64,000 nucleotides of DNA from JACQQW01 sp964520655 (lineage in GTDB: Bacteria > Omnitrophota > Gorgyraeia > Zapsychrales > Fredricksoniimonadaceae). The notes beneath the pieces were generated by a model. The model saw only the letters and a program-made list of their open reading frames with translations, did not search any database and was not told where the DNA came from. Positions 1 through 8,125 of this stretch are shown piece after piece. The position numbers and the translations under genes were made by a program. Numbering within the stretch: the stretch's first letter is position 1; every line of letters starts with the position of its first letter. The stretch is from contig CAZFNI010000008.1 of NCBI GenBank assembly GCA_964520655.1, forward strand, positions 28,324 through 92,323, in the 5' to 3' direction.

Positions 1-1
1 C

Positions 2-490
2 GGTGTCAGTTGGTTATTGTGGGAGAAGAATCCGCTTGAGAACGAACAAAATAAGGATAAAACAGCAGGCATCATTTATGGTTTATTATTCGTTGGAGCT
101 TCAGCGGCAGGGATCGTGCTTGCAAAAGTGGGCGTAACAACAACGTCAGCGTTATGGGCGACATTCTTGCGGATCGCCTGGGGAACGATGGGGCTTTTAT
201 GCTGGGGATTGTTGACGCGTCGACTGGAAAAAGATCTGCTCCCATTTAGGGACATCAAAGTATTGAAAAGTTTTGCTTGGATCGTTCTCATTGGTGTGTT
301 CGGGGGTTTTTGGCTTTTCCTCGTTTCTCTTCAATATATCGATGTTTCAATTGCCAGCGCACTTAACTCAACCACGCCATTGTTTATCTTGCCAATGGCC
401 GCGATCATTGCAAAGGAAAAAATATCCAGAAGGGCAGTCTTTGGGGCGATCATAGCAGTGGCTGGAGTTATGCTGATCTTGATCCATTAG
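2..490 (+). CDS. EamA/DMT-superfamily transporter, C-terminal half (cut by left edge)
   Basis: The reading frame is open to the left edge, so the start lies outside the window. The visible 162 codons hold about five hydrophobic helices and a single EamA repeat, with the usual family ending in which a last helix follows a short basic loop. Full-length relatives are about 300 aa with two EamA repeats, so this is the second half. The family exports or imports small metabolites across the inner membrane; the substrate cannot be told from sequence. The next gene begins 14 nt after the stop behind its own Shine-Dalgarno, so the two may be co-transcribed. A TTG codon at position 17 could act as a start but would leave half a transporter. 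Confidence 0.85.
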   Translation, partial: GVSWLLWEKNPLENEQNKDKTAGIIYGLLFVGASAAGIVLAKVGVTTTSALWATFLRIAWGTMGLLCWGLLTRRLEKDLLPFRDIKVLKSFAWIVLIGVFGGFWLFLVSLQYIDVSIASALNSTTPLFILPMAAIIAKEKISRRAVFGAIIAVAGVMLILIH

Positions 491-504
491 TTTAAGGAGT
501 TCAT

Positions 505-1626
505 ATGTTTTCATTTATACGATGCATGACATATTGTTTAATATTTTATTTCTTTATGCTTTCCCTGTGCGACGCGGGCCTAAACGATTTACCTAAAGCT
601 GTTGGGATGTCCCCGGATCTCATTGAGCGGCAGACAAAACGGGCCGAAGAATCTGAGATGGATCAGCTCATGGCGGCGCTTGGGATTAGAAAGGGTATGG
701 TCGTTTTGGATGTTGGGACTGGCTCCGGTCAATATGCGTATGCATTTGCCGAGAAGCTAAAAAGTGGCGGCAAGGTCTTTGCAACCGATGTTAATCCGGA
801 CATGGTCCATTACGTGCAGGCACAAAGCATCAAGAAAGGTCTTAAGAATTTACATCCTGTCTTAGTCAAGGCCAACGGGGTAGATCCATTCTATAGCACG
901 AACCGTTATGACGTGATCTTTATGGCGCACACGCATTTTTACATCGATCATTTGGAAGATTATTTAAGGACGATGAAAGCATATCTGTCACCGACAGGAC
1001 GTTTTGTAATATTGTCTGGAAAACATCCGGTTGATTTTAAAGCGGAGAATATTACGGATCTGGACGGGTTGTTGGCAGCGATCGCTAAAGAAGGTCCGAC
1101 GAGTCCATTCTATGCGTATTTTAATTGGCTTAAACCGCAAGATTATCAAATGAGTTTGGAGCCGGATAATGTTATGTCGTTAAAAGTCCGGCTTGCGGGT
1201 ACTTTTAATGCGATACAACGGGACTTAAATTTCTTTAATCATTTCCTTAATGAGCAAGGCTCAGGTTTTAAAGAAGACATAGGCCTCACGCCGCAGGAGA
1301 GGAAGACGTTGTATGCTAGGTCGATCTTTCTGAAAGAATCTGGGAGGGTTGATGAGCATTGGCACGTGAAGCCAGAAAGCGAGGCAGTACATCGAGTAGG
1401 GACACAGGCTATCTATAGTATAAATCAGACATTGATCATCCAACAGTTTAGGATGTTTCTCGATAATGGCAAGTCACCATTTCTTCCTGGGGGCAGGATC
1501 TCGCCTAATACGAAAAATATTGACAGGGTTTTTGACAGGGCAGGGTATAAATTGGACAAAGAATACGATTTTATCCCGTATGAATGGCTTTCTGTCTACA
1601 AAGCCTCAACGAATAATGAAAAATAA
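505..1626 (+). CDS. SAM-dependent methyltransferase with N-terminal hydrophobic segment and large insertion
   Basis: Class I Rossmann methyltransferase of 373 aa. Motif I (VLDVGTGSGQYA, near residues 68-79) and the acidic residue of the next strand (ATDVNPDM) bind S-adenosylmethionine. The start is chosen because AAGGAG lies 6 nt upstream of ATG 505. Residues 5-24 form a hydrophobic stretch ending in CDAG, which looks like a signal peptide or anchor and is odd for a SAM enzyme. A block of about 150 residues (roughly 200-345) separates the core from a terminal GYKLDKEYDFIPYEWLSVYK segment that resembles the last strand of such enzymes, so the core seems to carry an insertion. The substrate is unknown. 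Confidence 0.8.
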   Translation: MFSFIRCMTYCLIFYFFMLSLCDAGLNDLPKAVGMSPDLIERQTKRAEESEMDQLMAALGIRKGMVVLDVGTGSGQYAYAFAEKLKSGGKVFATDVNPDMVHYVQAQSIKKGLKNLHPVLVKANGVDPFYSTNRYDVIFMAHTHFYIDHLEDYLRTMKAYLSPTGRFVILSGKHPVDFKAENITDLDGLLAAIAKEGPTSPFYAYFNWLKPQDYQMSLEPDNVMSLKVRLAGTFNAIQRDLNFFNHFLNEQGSGFKEDIGLTPQERKTLYARSIFLKESGRVDEHWHVKPESEAVHRVGTQAIYSINQTLIIQQFRMFLDNGKSPFLPGGRISPNTKNIDRVFDRAGYKLDKEYDFIPYEWLSVYKASTNNEK

Positions 1627-1668
1627 TAACCTCTCCTCGCTTTAATCTCAAAACAGCAGATAAGATCC

Positions 1669-1697
1669 TGAAACTTTTGCTTCCATGCATTGTCTAA
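1669..1697 (+). promoter_or_regulatory. Predicted ECF sigma promoter upstream of DUF6515 gene
   Basis: The -35-like TGAAACTTT (1669-1677) and -10-like TGTCTAA (1691-1697) are separated by 13 nt. The same two boxes, 14 nt apart, lie before the ECF sigma gene at 2448-2477. GAAAC...TCTAA is typical of ECF-type promoters. Two copies next to an ECF sigma gene suggest both belong to its regulon. Confidence 0.6.
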
Positions 1698-1741
1698 AGG
1701 TGTGAACAACAAAAACAGACAATCGTTAAATGGAGGTTTGT

Positions 1742-2413
1742 ATGGTTTCCCCAAAAGCATTGAAGTTCGCGGCAATTGCGTTGGCAGTCACGATCGTTTT
1801 TGCACCGTCGCTCTCACAGGCTGATGAGCATCACGGTGGCGGCGGACGGCATGGGGGGGATCATCATCGCCATTATAGTTATCACAACCGTCCTGATTTT
1901 GGTTTTCGTTTGGACATTCTTCCCAACGGTAGTTTCTCTGTGTTTATCGGGGGCGCACGCTTCTATTATAGCGATGGGATATATTACCAGCGTTATGGCC
2001 GGGAATATGTCATTGTTCATCCGCCCATCGGAGCGGTCGTCCGTCGCATTCCCTATGATTACCGTCCGGTCATTATAAATGGCGTAACTTATTACACGGA
2101 TCAGGGTATCTACTACGTTCATACACGCTCGGGATATCAGGTTGTTCCGGCCCCGGTTGTCTATGTGCAGGCGCCGCCGGTCATTATTCCAACAGCCCCA
2201 GGGCAGTCAGCGCCATTAGTATCCGCGGGGCATTCAACCCCTGTTACCTTTAATCTTGATGACAGCTATACGCTGAACATCCCCAATGAAAAGCTGGGCG
2301 GCTATACGGAGGTCACGATCAAACGGTCAGGGAAAGGTTTTGTTGGGCCTCAGGGGGAATTTTATCCAGAGTTCCCCAGGGTTGCGCAGCTTAAGGCCAT
2401 GTATCTTCAATAA
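1742..2413 (+). CDS. DUF6515-like exported protein
   Basis: Secreted or envelope protein of 223 aa. An in-frame ATG exists at 1730, but it overlaps GGAGG (1732-1736), which is the ribosome binding site of the ATG at 1742; the later start is used. Residues 1-27 form a signal peptide (hydrophobic core AAIALAVTIVFAPSLSQA). A His/Gly-rich stretch follows, then Tyr-rich repeats of the type YYxxGxYYxxxxxxYxVVxPP, typical of DUF6515 and similar small bacterial surface proteins. The function of that family is not established. It sits between an ECF-type promoter and the sigma operon, so it is probably a target of that sigma factor, perhaps in the envelope stress response; that is inference. Confidence 0.75.
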   Translation: MVSPKALKFAAIALAVTIVFAPSLSQADEHHGGGGRHGGDHHRHYSYHNRPDFGFRLDILPNGSFSVFIGGARFYYSDGIYYQRYGREYVIVHPPIGAVVRRIPYDYRPVIINGVTYYTDQGIYYVHTRSGYQVVPAPVVYVQAPPVIIPTAPGQSAPLVSAGHSTPVTFNLDDSYTLNIPNEKLGGYTEVTIKRSGKGFVGPQGEFYPEFPRVAQLKAMYLQ

Positions 2414-2447
2414 AAGAATTTCTGCTTTTAAGTAGATTGGATTAAAA

Positions 2448-2477
2448 TGAAACTTTCTCATGAAGGGATTTGTCTAA
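2448..2477 (+). promoter_or_regulatory. Predicted autoregulatory ECF sigma promoter
   Basis: TGAAACTTT (2448-2456), 14 nt, TGTCTAA (2471-2477). It closely repeats the boxes at 1669-1697. Its position before the sigma gene suggests autoregulation, and it rules out an upstream in-frame ATG at 2447 as the real start, because that codon lies inside the promoter. Confidence 0.6.
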
Positions 2478-2494
2478 CATATAGAGAACGTTTT

Positions 2495-3046
2495 ATGGAT
2501 CAGATCAGTGATGCGATATTAAAGAAAGCCGCTGAAGGCGATGTGGCGGCATTTGAGCAGATCTATAGGGCTTACGCGCCTTTTGTTTACAATGTTGCTT
2601 TCCGGATGCTGCAACGCAAGGAAGATGCTGAGGAAGTCGTCCAGGAGGTTTTTGTGGCCGTGCATGGGAAACTCAATGGGTTTATGTTCCGTTCATCCCT
2701 TAAAACATGGGTTTACCGCATTACGGCCAACCATTGCATCAACCATTTGAATAAACACAAACGCCATGACAAAGGGCGGGTGGATCTGGAGGATGTCATC
2801 GGTTCGATCGGCACTTTGGATGAAACGCATGCAAAGATCGAACGCGAGGACCATGAGTATAAAGTAGCGCGGTTGCTTGAGGTTCTTAATCCTGAGGAGA
2901 AAGCGTGCGTGGTCCTGCGCAGCATCGAGGGCTTAAGTTACGAGGAGATCTCACGGAGTTTGAATGTGAATATCAATACGGTCAGGACAAGGCTTAAAAG
3001 GGGGCGTGAAAAGATGATGGCCCAAAGCTTGGAGGACAAACAATGA
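2495..3046 (+). CDS. ECF (sigma-70 family) RNA polymerase sigma factor
   Basis: Extracytoplasmic-function sigma factor of 183 aa. Region 2 is seen in FEQIYRAYAPFVYNVAFRML and the EDAEEVVQEVFV segment; region 4 is seen in NPEEKACVVLRSIEGLSYEE followed by the helix-turn-helix LNVNINTVRTRLKRGREKM. The start at 2495 is favoured because an ECF promoter occupies 2448-2477 and because it gives the usual ECF length. The stop overlaps the start of the anti-sigma gene by 4 nt, a sign of translational coupling. It would direct polymerase to the promoters at 1669 and 2448. The matching signal is likely envelope or metal stress, given the Spy/CpxP-like third gene. Confidence 0.92.
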   Translation: MDQISDAILKKAAEGDVAAFEQIYRAYAPFVYNVAFRMLQRKEDAEEVVQEVFVAVHGKLNGFMFRSSLKTWVYRITANHCINHLNKHKRHDKGRVDLEDVIGSIGTLDETHAKIEREDHEYKVARLLEVLNPEEKACVVLRSIEGLSYEEISRSLNVNINTVRTRLKRGREKMMAQSLEDKQ

Positions 3047-3468
3047 GCTGTGAACATATCCAGGAAATATTATTATCCGATTATCACGACGGTCGTTTAA
3101 GCGCCGGCAAACGCCGCGATGTCAATGCGCATTTGCAGCAATGTGCCAGCTGCCGGCTGTTGGCCGAGCGGATCAATGCACGGGTCATTAAGCCGTTCGA
3201 TCAGTTATCCTCGCCGATGCCGGATGAGTTCTGCTGGAGCCAGATCAAGCGCCGCATTGAAAGTCAGGCTGTGCCTGCCCCCCGAAGGATGTCCTGGGTC
3301 ATGAGGCCAGCGTTCGCAACGGCCAGCATCTGCGTGATGCTGATGGTCGTTGGGATCACGGTTGTGCGCAATAATTCCGGCCAGACCCCGTATATGTCTT
3401 ATGTTCTAGCCAGCGATACAGAAAGCAATGATGAGGTTAGCAGCAGTATTGAGGAGTATTTTTTATAA
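3043..3468 (+). CDS. Membrane anti-sigma factor with zinc-finger (zf-HC2) domain
   Basis: Protein of 141 aa with an N-terminal anti-sigma zinc-finger: Cys3 and the H-x3-C-x2-C motif in NAHLQQCASCR (near residues 29-38). One transmembrane helix follows at about residues 86-107 (AFATASICVMLMVVGITVV) and a short extracytoplasmic tail. This is the usual layout of ZAS-family anti-sigma factors that hold their ECF partner at the membrane. It overlaps the sigma gene by 4 nt (ATGA). The tail past the membrane is only about 30 residues, too short for a sensor domain, so sensing probably depends on the exported protein encoded next. Confidence 0.88.
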   Translation: MSCEHIQEILLSDYHDGRLSAGKRRDVNAHLQQCASCRLLAERINARVIKPFDQLSSPMPDEFCWSQIKRRIESQAVPAPRRMSWVMRPAFATASICVMLMVVGITVVRNNSGQTPYMSYVLASDTESNDEVSSSIEEYFL

Positions 3469-3478
3469 GGAGCGAGTT

Positions 3479-3946
3479 ATGAGAAAAAAATTATCCGTGG
3501 TTTTGTTGGTCTTGGGCTTATGTGTCCCATCAGTTTATGCCCAGCCGGGCAATGAGGAAGGCGGACGCTTTAGCGGCATGCGTTTCGAGGGCCGTAGAGA
3601 GGGCCGGATCAAGAAAATGTTCGAACAATTGAATTTGAGCGAGGAGCAGAAGAAGCTGCTGGAAGCCAACAGGGCCAAGAATAAAGAAGCCAACAAGGCC
3701 TTAAAGGAGCAGATCCGCGCGAACATGAAAGCGCTTGGTGAGGAATTAAAAAAGCCGGAACTGGATATGGCCAAAGTCAACGCGCTGCATGAAAATGGCA
3801 AACAGCTGTTTGGGAAAGCGGCGGATCAGAAGTTCAATTCCATCCTGGAAGTGCGCAAGATCCTGACCAAAGAGCAGTTCGTTCAATTTACCGGCATGAT
3901 GGAAAAACGCATCATGAACAGACCGTTCTTTAAAGAGGCAGATTAG
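3479..3946 (+). CDS. Spy/CpxP/ZraP-like periplasmic protein
   Basis: Exported helical protein of 155 aa. The start is the ATG at 3479 behind AAGGAG (3467-3472); an earlier in-frame ATG at 3428 would lie in the anti-sigma gene. A signal peptide ends near SVYA-QP (residues 1-20). The mature part is amphipathic helices with two LTxxQ-like motifs (LNLSEEQKKLL and LTKEQFVQF), the mark of the Spy/CpxP/CnrX-type fold. Such proteins act as periplasmic chaperones or metal-sensing partners of anti-sigma factors. As third gene of a sigma / anti-sigma operon it could be sensor or effector, as in CnrYXH-type systems. No His/Met-rich metal site is evident. Its end overlaps the convergent monooxygenase gene by 17 nt. 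Confidence 0.8.
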   Translation: MRKKLSVVLLVLGLCVPSVYAQPGNEEGGRFSGMRFEGRREGRIKKMFEQLNLSEEQKKLLEANRAKNKEANKALKEQIRANMKALGEELKKPELDMAKVNALHENGKQLFGKAADQKFNSILEVRKILTKEQFVQFTGMMEKRIMNRPFFKEAD

Positions 3947-5663
3947 GTTTAAAGTTCTTAAATCCCAGTCGATATAAGACATGGGAAATGACCGTTAACA
4001 GCACAAAGAAACAGCTGTATGTGCATTGAAAGAAGTCCAAAGGCACGCGTTTCATCGTCGATATGGCAAGTTCTCTTTTTGAGTGAGGCCCTTGCAGCCG
4101 GTATTGGCACGAGAGGAACGGATTAAAATATAACCGTAGCAGCAGTAAAGGGTGTTTTTTAAGTTCCTGCCATTGTGGCCGGCATCCAATATATCCCGCC
4201 AGTTCATCCATGTAGCTTGTAAAATCAACTAGTCCATTGACCCGGTCCGATACAACGGCGAACATTTGTTTATGATGTGCGGCATCTGCGTTGATCTGGT
4301 CGATCATGGCGTTCTGGTCAGGCAGAATGGAGGCGCCGCTTAAGATCTGGGAGAACCACCGTGCTTGCAGTTCCGCGATCGGAGGGATAGCGCCGATCGC
4401 CGGCCGGGCGAACCCGATGAAACAAAGGGATTTCCCAAGCGCCGGGTCAAAGCAGCTTTTATAGAGCGTGCGGCAATCCAAGGAATCAATATTCAAGAAA
4501 GGAAAGCGGGTCACGTACCCGGTGCAGAAGATGACCGCATCCGCTTTGCTTGCGGTGTTATCGTCAAATTCAACGCCGTCAACGGTGAATCGCTTGATCC
4601 CCGGTTTTAATGTGCAGCGGTTGGAAGCGATGGCTTTGGCGATCCCCTGGCATTTGGTGGCAAACTGCTCGCCATGGCCGGCATTGGACATCATGGACAG
4701 TCTTCCGATAACGCTGATCTCGTCTAACCCCAGATAGAAAAGGAATTGGAATATTTTGACCAGCAGGTAAAAGAACAGCAAGATAGAGGCGATATAGATC
4801 GGCCAGTCGATCAGTGGGGATAAGCTGGATACAAGGTTGATGCTGGCGACAAAGATATTGTAAATGCCAGCCCCCAGGAGCAACGCTGACAAGAATAATA
4901 TCAGCGACGGACAATGGAATTCTTTGTGACGGATCCTAAATAGCCATGCAGGGATCGTGTAGAACAAACGGTTGGTATAGAAATCATTGGGCTTGCCGAA
5001 AAAAAGACGGGGGATGACCAGGACGCCGCGGCGCAGGCTTAAGATGCAGTGGCGTGTCACTTTGGATATTTCATCAACGATATCCGAAGCGCTCTCGCCG
5101 CCGCCAATGACAACAACATCCTTGCCGGCAAAGGGGGCCGCATTTTTGTAGTACCCGCCGTGGGAGATCTGGCCCTTGAATAGTTCTTTGCCGGGGACAT
5201 CTGGCATCACCGCGTATTGATGCACGCCGGCGCAGACGGCAACAGCATCAAAGAGAAGCGTTTCTTCGCGGTTGTTCTTCTCATCACGCACGGTGATGCT
5301 CCAGGCGCCATTGGGTTGCTGCCGGGCTTTTAATACCGTATGGCCGAATCGAATATGGGATAGCAGGTTGAATTGCGCGGCATAATCACGCAGGTATTGC
5401 TGGAATTCATGATGCTTAAAATGCAGCGGTGGCTTAGGGGCTGCGGGGAAATCCGAGAACGCCGTTAAACAGGACGATGATGTCAGCAGGGTGGATTCAT
5501 AAACACCGATACTGTCTAAAGAATAGCGGTAGATGCCGCCCAGGTCCGGCGCTTTTTCAAAGCACGTGACCTGATGCCCCTCCTCAAGAAGATTCTTAAT
5601 GGTGGTCAGTCCGGATGCTCCAGCTCCAATGACGGCGACACTCTTGATGGTTTTTCCAGGCAT
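3930..5663 (-). CDS. Flavin-containing monooxygenase (FMO-like) with membrane segments
   Basis: FAD- and NADPH-dependent monooxygenase of 577 aa. FAD site GAGASG near residues 13-18; FMO fingerprint FKGQISHGGYY; second nucleotide fold VVVIGGGESASD near 184-195. Substrates of the family are soft nucleophiles (N or S compounds). Unusually, about residues 252-312 carry two hydrophobic helices (LILFLSALLLGAGIYNIFVA and YIASILLFFYLLVKIFQFLF), inserted where soluble FMOs have none, and the C-terminus is again hydrophobic (CFFVLLTVISHVLY). The enzyme therefore seems membrane bound. It begins 4 nt after the antiporter gene, so the two form an operon on this strand. Confidence 0.85.
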   Translation of the reverse strand: MPGKTIKSVAVIGAGASGLTTIKNLLEEGHQVTCFEKAPDLGGIYRYSLDSIGVYESTLLTSSSCLTAFSDFPAAPKPPLHFKHHEFQQYLRDYAAQFNLLSHIRFGHTVLKARQQPNGAWSITVRDEKNNREETLLFDAVAVCAGVHQYAVMPDVPGKELFKGQISHGGYYKNAAPFAGKDVVVIGGGESASDIVDEISKVTRHCILSLRRGVLVIPRLFFGKPNDFYTNRLFYTIPAWLFRIRHKEFHCPSLILFLSALLLGAGIYNIFVASINLVSSLSPLIDWPIYIASILLFFYLLVKIFQFLFYLGLDEISVIGRLSMMSNAGHGEQFATKCQGIAKAIASNRCTLKPGIKRFTVDGVEFDDNTASKADAVIFCTGYVTRFPFLNIDSLDCRTLYKSCFDPALGKSLCFIGFARPAIGAIPPIAELQARWFSQILSGASILPDQNAMIDQINADAAHHKQMFAVVSDRVNGLVDFTSYMDELAGYIGCRPQWQELKKHPLLLLRLYFNPFLSCQYRLQGPHSKRELAISTMKRVPLDFFQCTYSCFFVLLTVISHVLYRLGFKNFKPNLPL

Positions 5664-5667
5664 GAAG

Positions 5668-6924
5668 TTAGCTTTCTTTAGAATGTTGATCTGTTATCCA
5701 GCATCGCAGCAGCGGCGCGCACATCACGGTCGTTACAAGGGCCATGATCACAAGCATGGTGAAGATCGCGGGCGTGATGAGTTTTAGTTCAAGGCCGATA
5801 TTGATCGCGACTAATGCCATCAGCGCGCGGGTGTTCATCAGCGCGGCAATGGGTCCTGATATATGGGACGGTTGTCCGGTCAGATGGCTGCCTAGATAAC
5901 AGCCGCCGAATTTTCCGGCGACAGCAGCCACAAGGATCAAGGCGCAGCCGATCCAGGCTGTCGGGGAATTAAGCGAGCCAATGTGCGTGTTTAGTCCTGT
6001 ATTGGTAAAGAAGACAGGGACGAAGGCAACAAGGACGATATTGGCGAATTGATCCCTCCACGCTTTGACCAGTGATGTTTCCTGATGCAGACAGACCCCG
6101 AAGAGAAAAGCTCCGAATATCACAAAGACTCCCAGCACATGGGTGATCAGCGCACTGATGAATAATCCTATCAGCAGCAGGGCTAAGAATGAGGCGGGCA
6201 TTTTACCGCTGGAAGAAAGAGAACTTTGTTTTTTCCACTCCTGGCGCAACCAGGGGCTGACGATCTTTTGCAGCACAAAAAAGAATACCAGCAGGCCTGC
6301 GATCTGCAGGAATAAGAACCATGGATCGCAGTGTGAGACAGCCGCGGCGCTGGCCAACCCCAGCAGGATCCAGCCGATCACATCATCGATCGCGGCGGCG
6401 CTGATACTCATAGCACCGACAGCCGTGTGTTCGAGTTTCATCTCAAGCAAAATGCGTCCCATGATCGGTAATGCGGAAATGGACAGCGTGATGCACAAGA
6501 ACGATTGAAATCCCCAAAAAGGTGTGGTGGAAGCGAAGTGCTTGTGCAGCCAGGGGCCGATCATCAGCGCGCACAAGCAGGGCGCGACAATGCCAAGAAC
6601 GGAGACAGCAGCGATCGTTCCCGAGCGCGGACGGATATGGCTGTAATCAAATTCCATGCCTACCTGGAACAGGAGGAAGATCAAACCAAGCTTGCCCAAT
6701 GAATGCATCGTGGGTTGTATTTCCAAGGGGAACAGTGCTGGCCAATGTCCCGGCCAGAGGGCGCCTAAGACAGAGGGCCCCAACAGGATGCCGGCTAATA
6801 TTTCACCGACTGCCAAAGGCTGGCCGAAACGTTTCCCCAGCCGGCCGAATATCCAGGCCGCCACGATGATCAATGTCCATTGGATCAAAATAAGTTTTAT
6901 ATGATCTTCGGATGTTGGGACCAT
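5668..6924 (-). CDS. CPA2-family cation:proton antiporter (Kef/NapA-like)
   Basis: Integral membrane protein of 418 aa with about 12-13 helices. Family signs are the N-terminal GEILAGILLGPSVLG, the LGLIFLLFQVGMEFD segment, and the paired aspartates in SAAAIDDVIGW, which mark electrogenic CPA2 exchangers. There is no C-terminal RCK/TrkA-N domain, so it is not a regulated KefB/C type. It probably exchanges Na+ or K+ for protons across the inner membrane. The stop is 4 nt before the monooxygenase gene, implying one transcript; the functional link between them is unclear. Confidence 0.9.
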   Translation of the reverse strand: MVPTSEDHIKLILIQWTLIIVAAWIFGRLGKRFGQPLAVGEILAGILLGPSVLGALWPGHWPALFPLEIQPTMHSLGKLGLIFLLFQVGMEFDYSHIRPRSGTIAAVSVLGIVAPCLCALMIGPWLHKHFASTTPFWGFQSFLCITLSISALPIMGRILLEMKLEHTAVGAMSISAAAIDDVIGWILLGLASAAAVSHCDPWFLFLQIAGLLVFFFVLQKIVSPWLRQEWKKQSSLSSSGKMPASFLALLLIGLFISALITHVLGVFVIFGAFLFGVCLHQETSLVKAWRDQFANIVLVAFVPVFFTNTGLNTHIGSLNSPTAWIGCALILVAAVAGKFGGCYLGSHLTGQPSHISGPIAALMNTRALMALVAINIGLELKLITPAIFTMLVIMALVTTVMCAPLLRCWITDQHSKES

Positions 6925-6979
6925 AATGGGAGGTATTCTAACATGCTTTAATTAAAATGATGGAAGAATCCGCTAACAC

Positions 6980-7008
6980 TTGACGTTTCTCTTAAAATCA
7001 GGTATAAA
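6980..7008 (+). promoter_or_regulatory. Sigma-70 promoter of tRNA-Thr
   Basis: TTGACG (6980-6985), 17-nt spacer, TATAAA (7003-7008). The tRNA begins 12 nt past the -10 box, which is the expected layout for a short-leader tRNA transcript. Confidence 0.75.
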
Positions 7009-7019
7009 ACACCTTCCAC

Positions 7020-7092
7020 GCTGGCGTAGCTCAGTTGGTAGAGCAGCGCATTCGTAATGCGCAGGCCGTCAGTTCAATCCTGACCGCCAGCT
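7020..7092 (+). tRNA. tRNA-Thr (anticodon CGT)
   Basis: Full cloverleaf: acceptor GCTGGCG (7020-7026) pairs with CGCCAGC (7085-7091). The D arm is GCTC/GAGC, the anticodon stem GCGCA/TGCGC with loop TTCGTAA (anticodon 7053-7055), and the T arm GTCAG TTCAATC CTGAC. The anticodon CGU reads ACG (Thr). The discriminator is U (7092) and CCA is not encoded. It decodes a single codon, so other Thr tRNAs must exist elsewhere. Confidence 0.96.
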
Positions 7093-7121
7093 TTTTCCTC
7101 CCATTAAAATTCTTTCATTTT

Positions 7122-7151
7122 TTGGCATAACGCCTGTCGATATGCTATACT
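7122..7151 (+). promoter_or_regulatory. Extended -10 promoter of beta-barrel gene, probably leaderless
   Basis: TTGGCA (7122-7127), 18 nt, TATACT (7146-7151) preceded by TGC, an extended -10. Initiation about 8 nt downstream falls at ATG 7160, so the mRNA probably has no leader. Confidence 0.65.
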
Positions 7152-7159
7152 TTTTTTAT

Positions 7160-8104
7160 ATGTGGTTTTTACTCATCCCCTTTCTCTTAATATTAGCAGC
7201 ACCTGTCTCCCATGCGGAAGTATCCCGTTTGGATTCCATCGCCAATGCATTAGATGCGTTTGATCGTAAATTAGACAAGGCGTATGATTCGTTTGAACGC
7301 GTAGACGGCACCAAGAAACAGGATCTGGGTGTTCGTAAGGCACATACGTTCGATTTAGGTTATGAACCCTATTTTTATCAGTACTGGGAAAGCATTCCGA
7401 TCAAGATCACCGGTATGATGAACAGCTATTATGCCAATTACGCGTACCGCCCCTCTGAGAGCAATCCATTGAATAATACGGTCGTTAATACCTACTTGTT
7501 CGATTTCCGTTATGCCTTCGGGAAAGCGACCTATAAAGGTTCCGGCGTCTCCAAAGATGAAGAGAATTACAATATGGAAATACGGGGGATGCTGGGTAAG
7601 GATTATTTACTGATGGATGATGTTCTTTTTACGCCGTATTTTGGTTTCGGCTACCGTTATTTGTATAACGTCGCCAATGATATCAGGACATCCGATGGGC
7701 ATTACGGCTATGACCGCCGTTCTTACTATTATTATTTGCCGCTTGGTTTTAAGATCAATGTCCCTCATCTTCAGGGCCCTTGGAGCGCTGCCTTTAACGG
7801 CGAATATGACATTTTCCTGCGGGGTGTTCAAAACAGCGACCTCAACGCGGTGTCTCCGTATGCCGGGGTCAATTATCCCAATTTAAGCAACCGCCAGACA
7901 GGCGGGTTTGGGATAAGGGGATCGGTGCGGTTGATGTATTCGACGCCCAAGCTGGATTTCTATCTTGAGCCTTTCATGCGTTACTGGAACATTGATGACT
8001 CTGAGATAAAAACAGAGACTTCTCCAGACGGCACCTCCTTTACCGGTCTAGAGCCACACAATACCACCAAAGAAATTGGTTCTAAAATCGGTCTTCAGTT
8101 CTAA
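7160..8104 (+). CDS. Predicted outer-membrane beta-barrel protein
   Basis: Protein of 314 aa I cannot assign to a named family. The start at 7160 is preferred over ATG 7142, which overlaps the -10 box. A signal peptide (FLLIPFLLILAAPVSHA) is followed by a short helical linker, then alternating-polarity strands rich in Tyr/Phe (FDFRYAFGKATYKG, YFGFGYRYLYN, KLDFYLEPFMRYW). The chain ends in SKIGLQF, and a terminal Phe is the usual barrel-assembly signal of outer-membrane proteins. Function unknown; it could be a porin-like or adhesin barrel. It ends 21 nt before the next gene, which has its own promoter. Confidence 0.7.
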   Translation: MWFLLIPFLLILAAPVSHAEVSRLDSIANALDAFDRKLDKAYDSFERVDGTKKQDLGVRKAHTFDLGYEPYFYQYWESIPIKITGMMNSYYANYAYRPSESNPLNNTVVNTYLFDFRYAFGKATYKGSGVSKDEENYNMEIRGMLGKDYLLMDDVLFTPYFGFGYRYLYNVANDIRTSDGHYGYDRRSYYYYLPLGFKINVPHLQGPWSAAFNGEYDIFLRGVQNSDLNAVSPYAGVNYPNLSNRQTGGFGIRGSVRLMYSTPKLDFYLEPFMRYWNIDDSEIKTETSPDGTSFTGLEPHNTTKEIGSKIGLQF

Positions 8105-8110
8105 ATCCTC

Positions 8111-8119
8111 TGTTATAAT
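8111..8119 (+). promoter_or_regulatory. Extended -10 promoter, leaderless start of TMTC-like gene
   Basis: TGTTATAAT (8111-8119) is a consensus extended -10 element. Exactly 6 nt separate it from ATG 8126, so the transcript should start at or next to the start codon. The -35 region is weak, as expected for the extended class. Confidence 0.65.
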
Positions 8120-8125
8120 GCCGGC

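Noticed and set aside
2447..2494. ATG 2447 as start of the sigma factor
   Set aside because: It lies in the -35 element of the predicted ECF promoter, and the 16 extra residues do not look like region 1/2 sequence.
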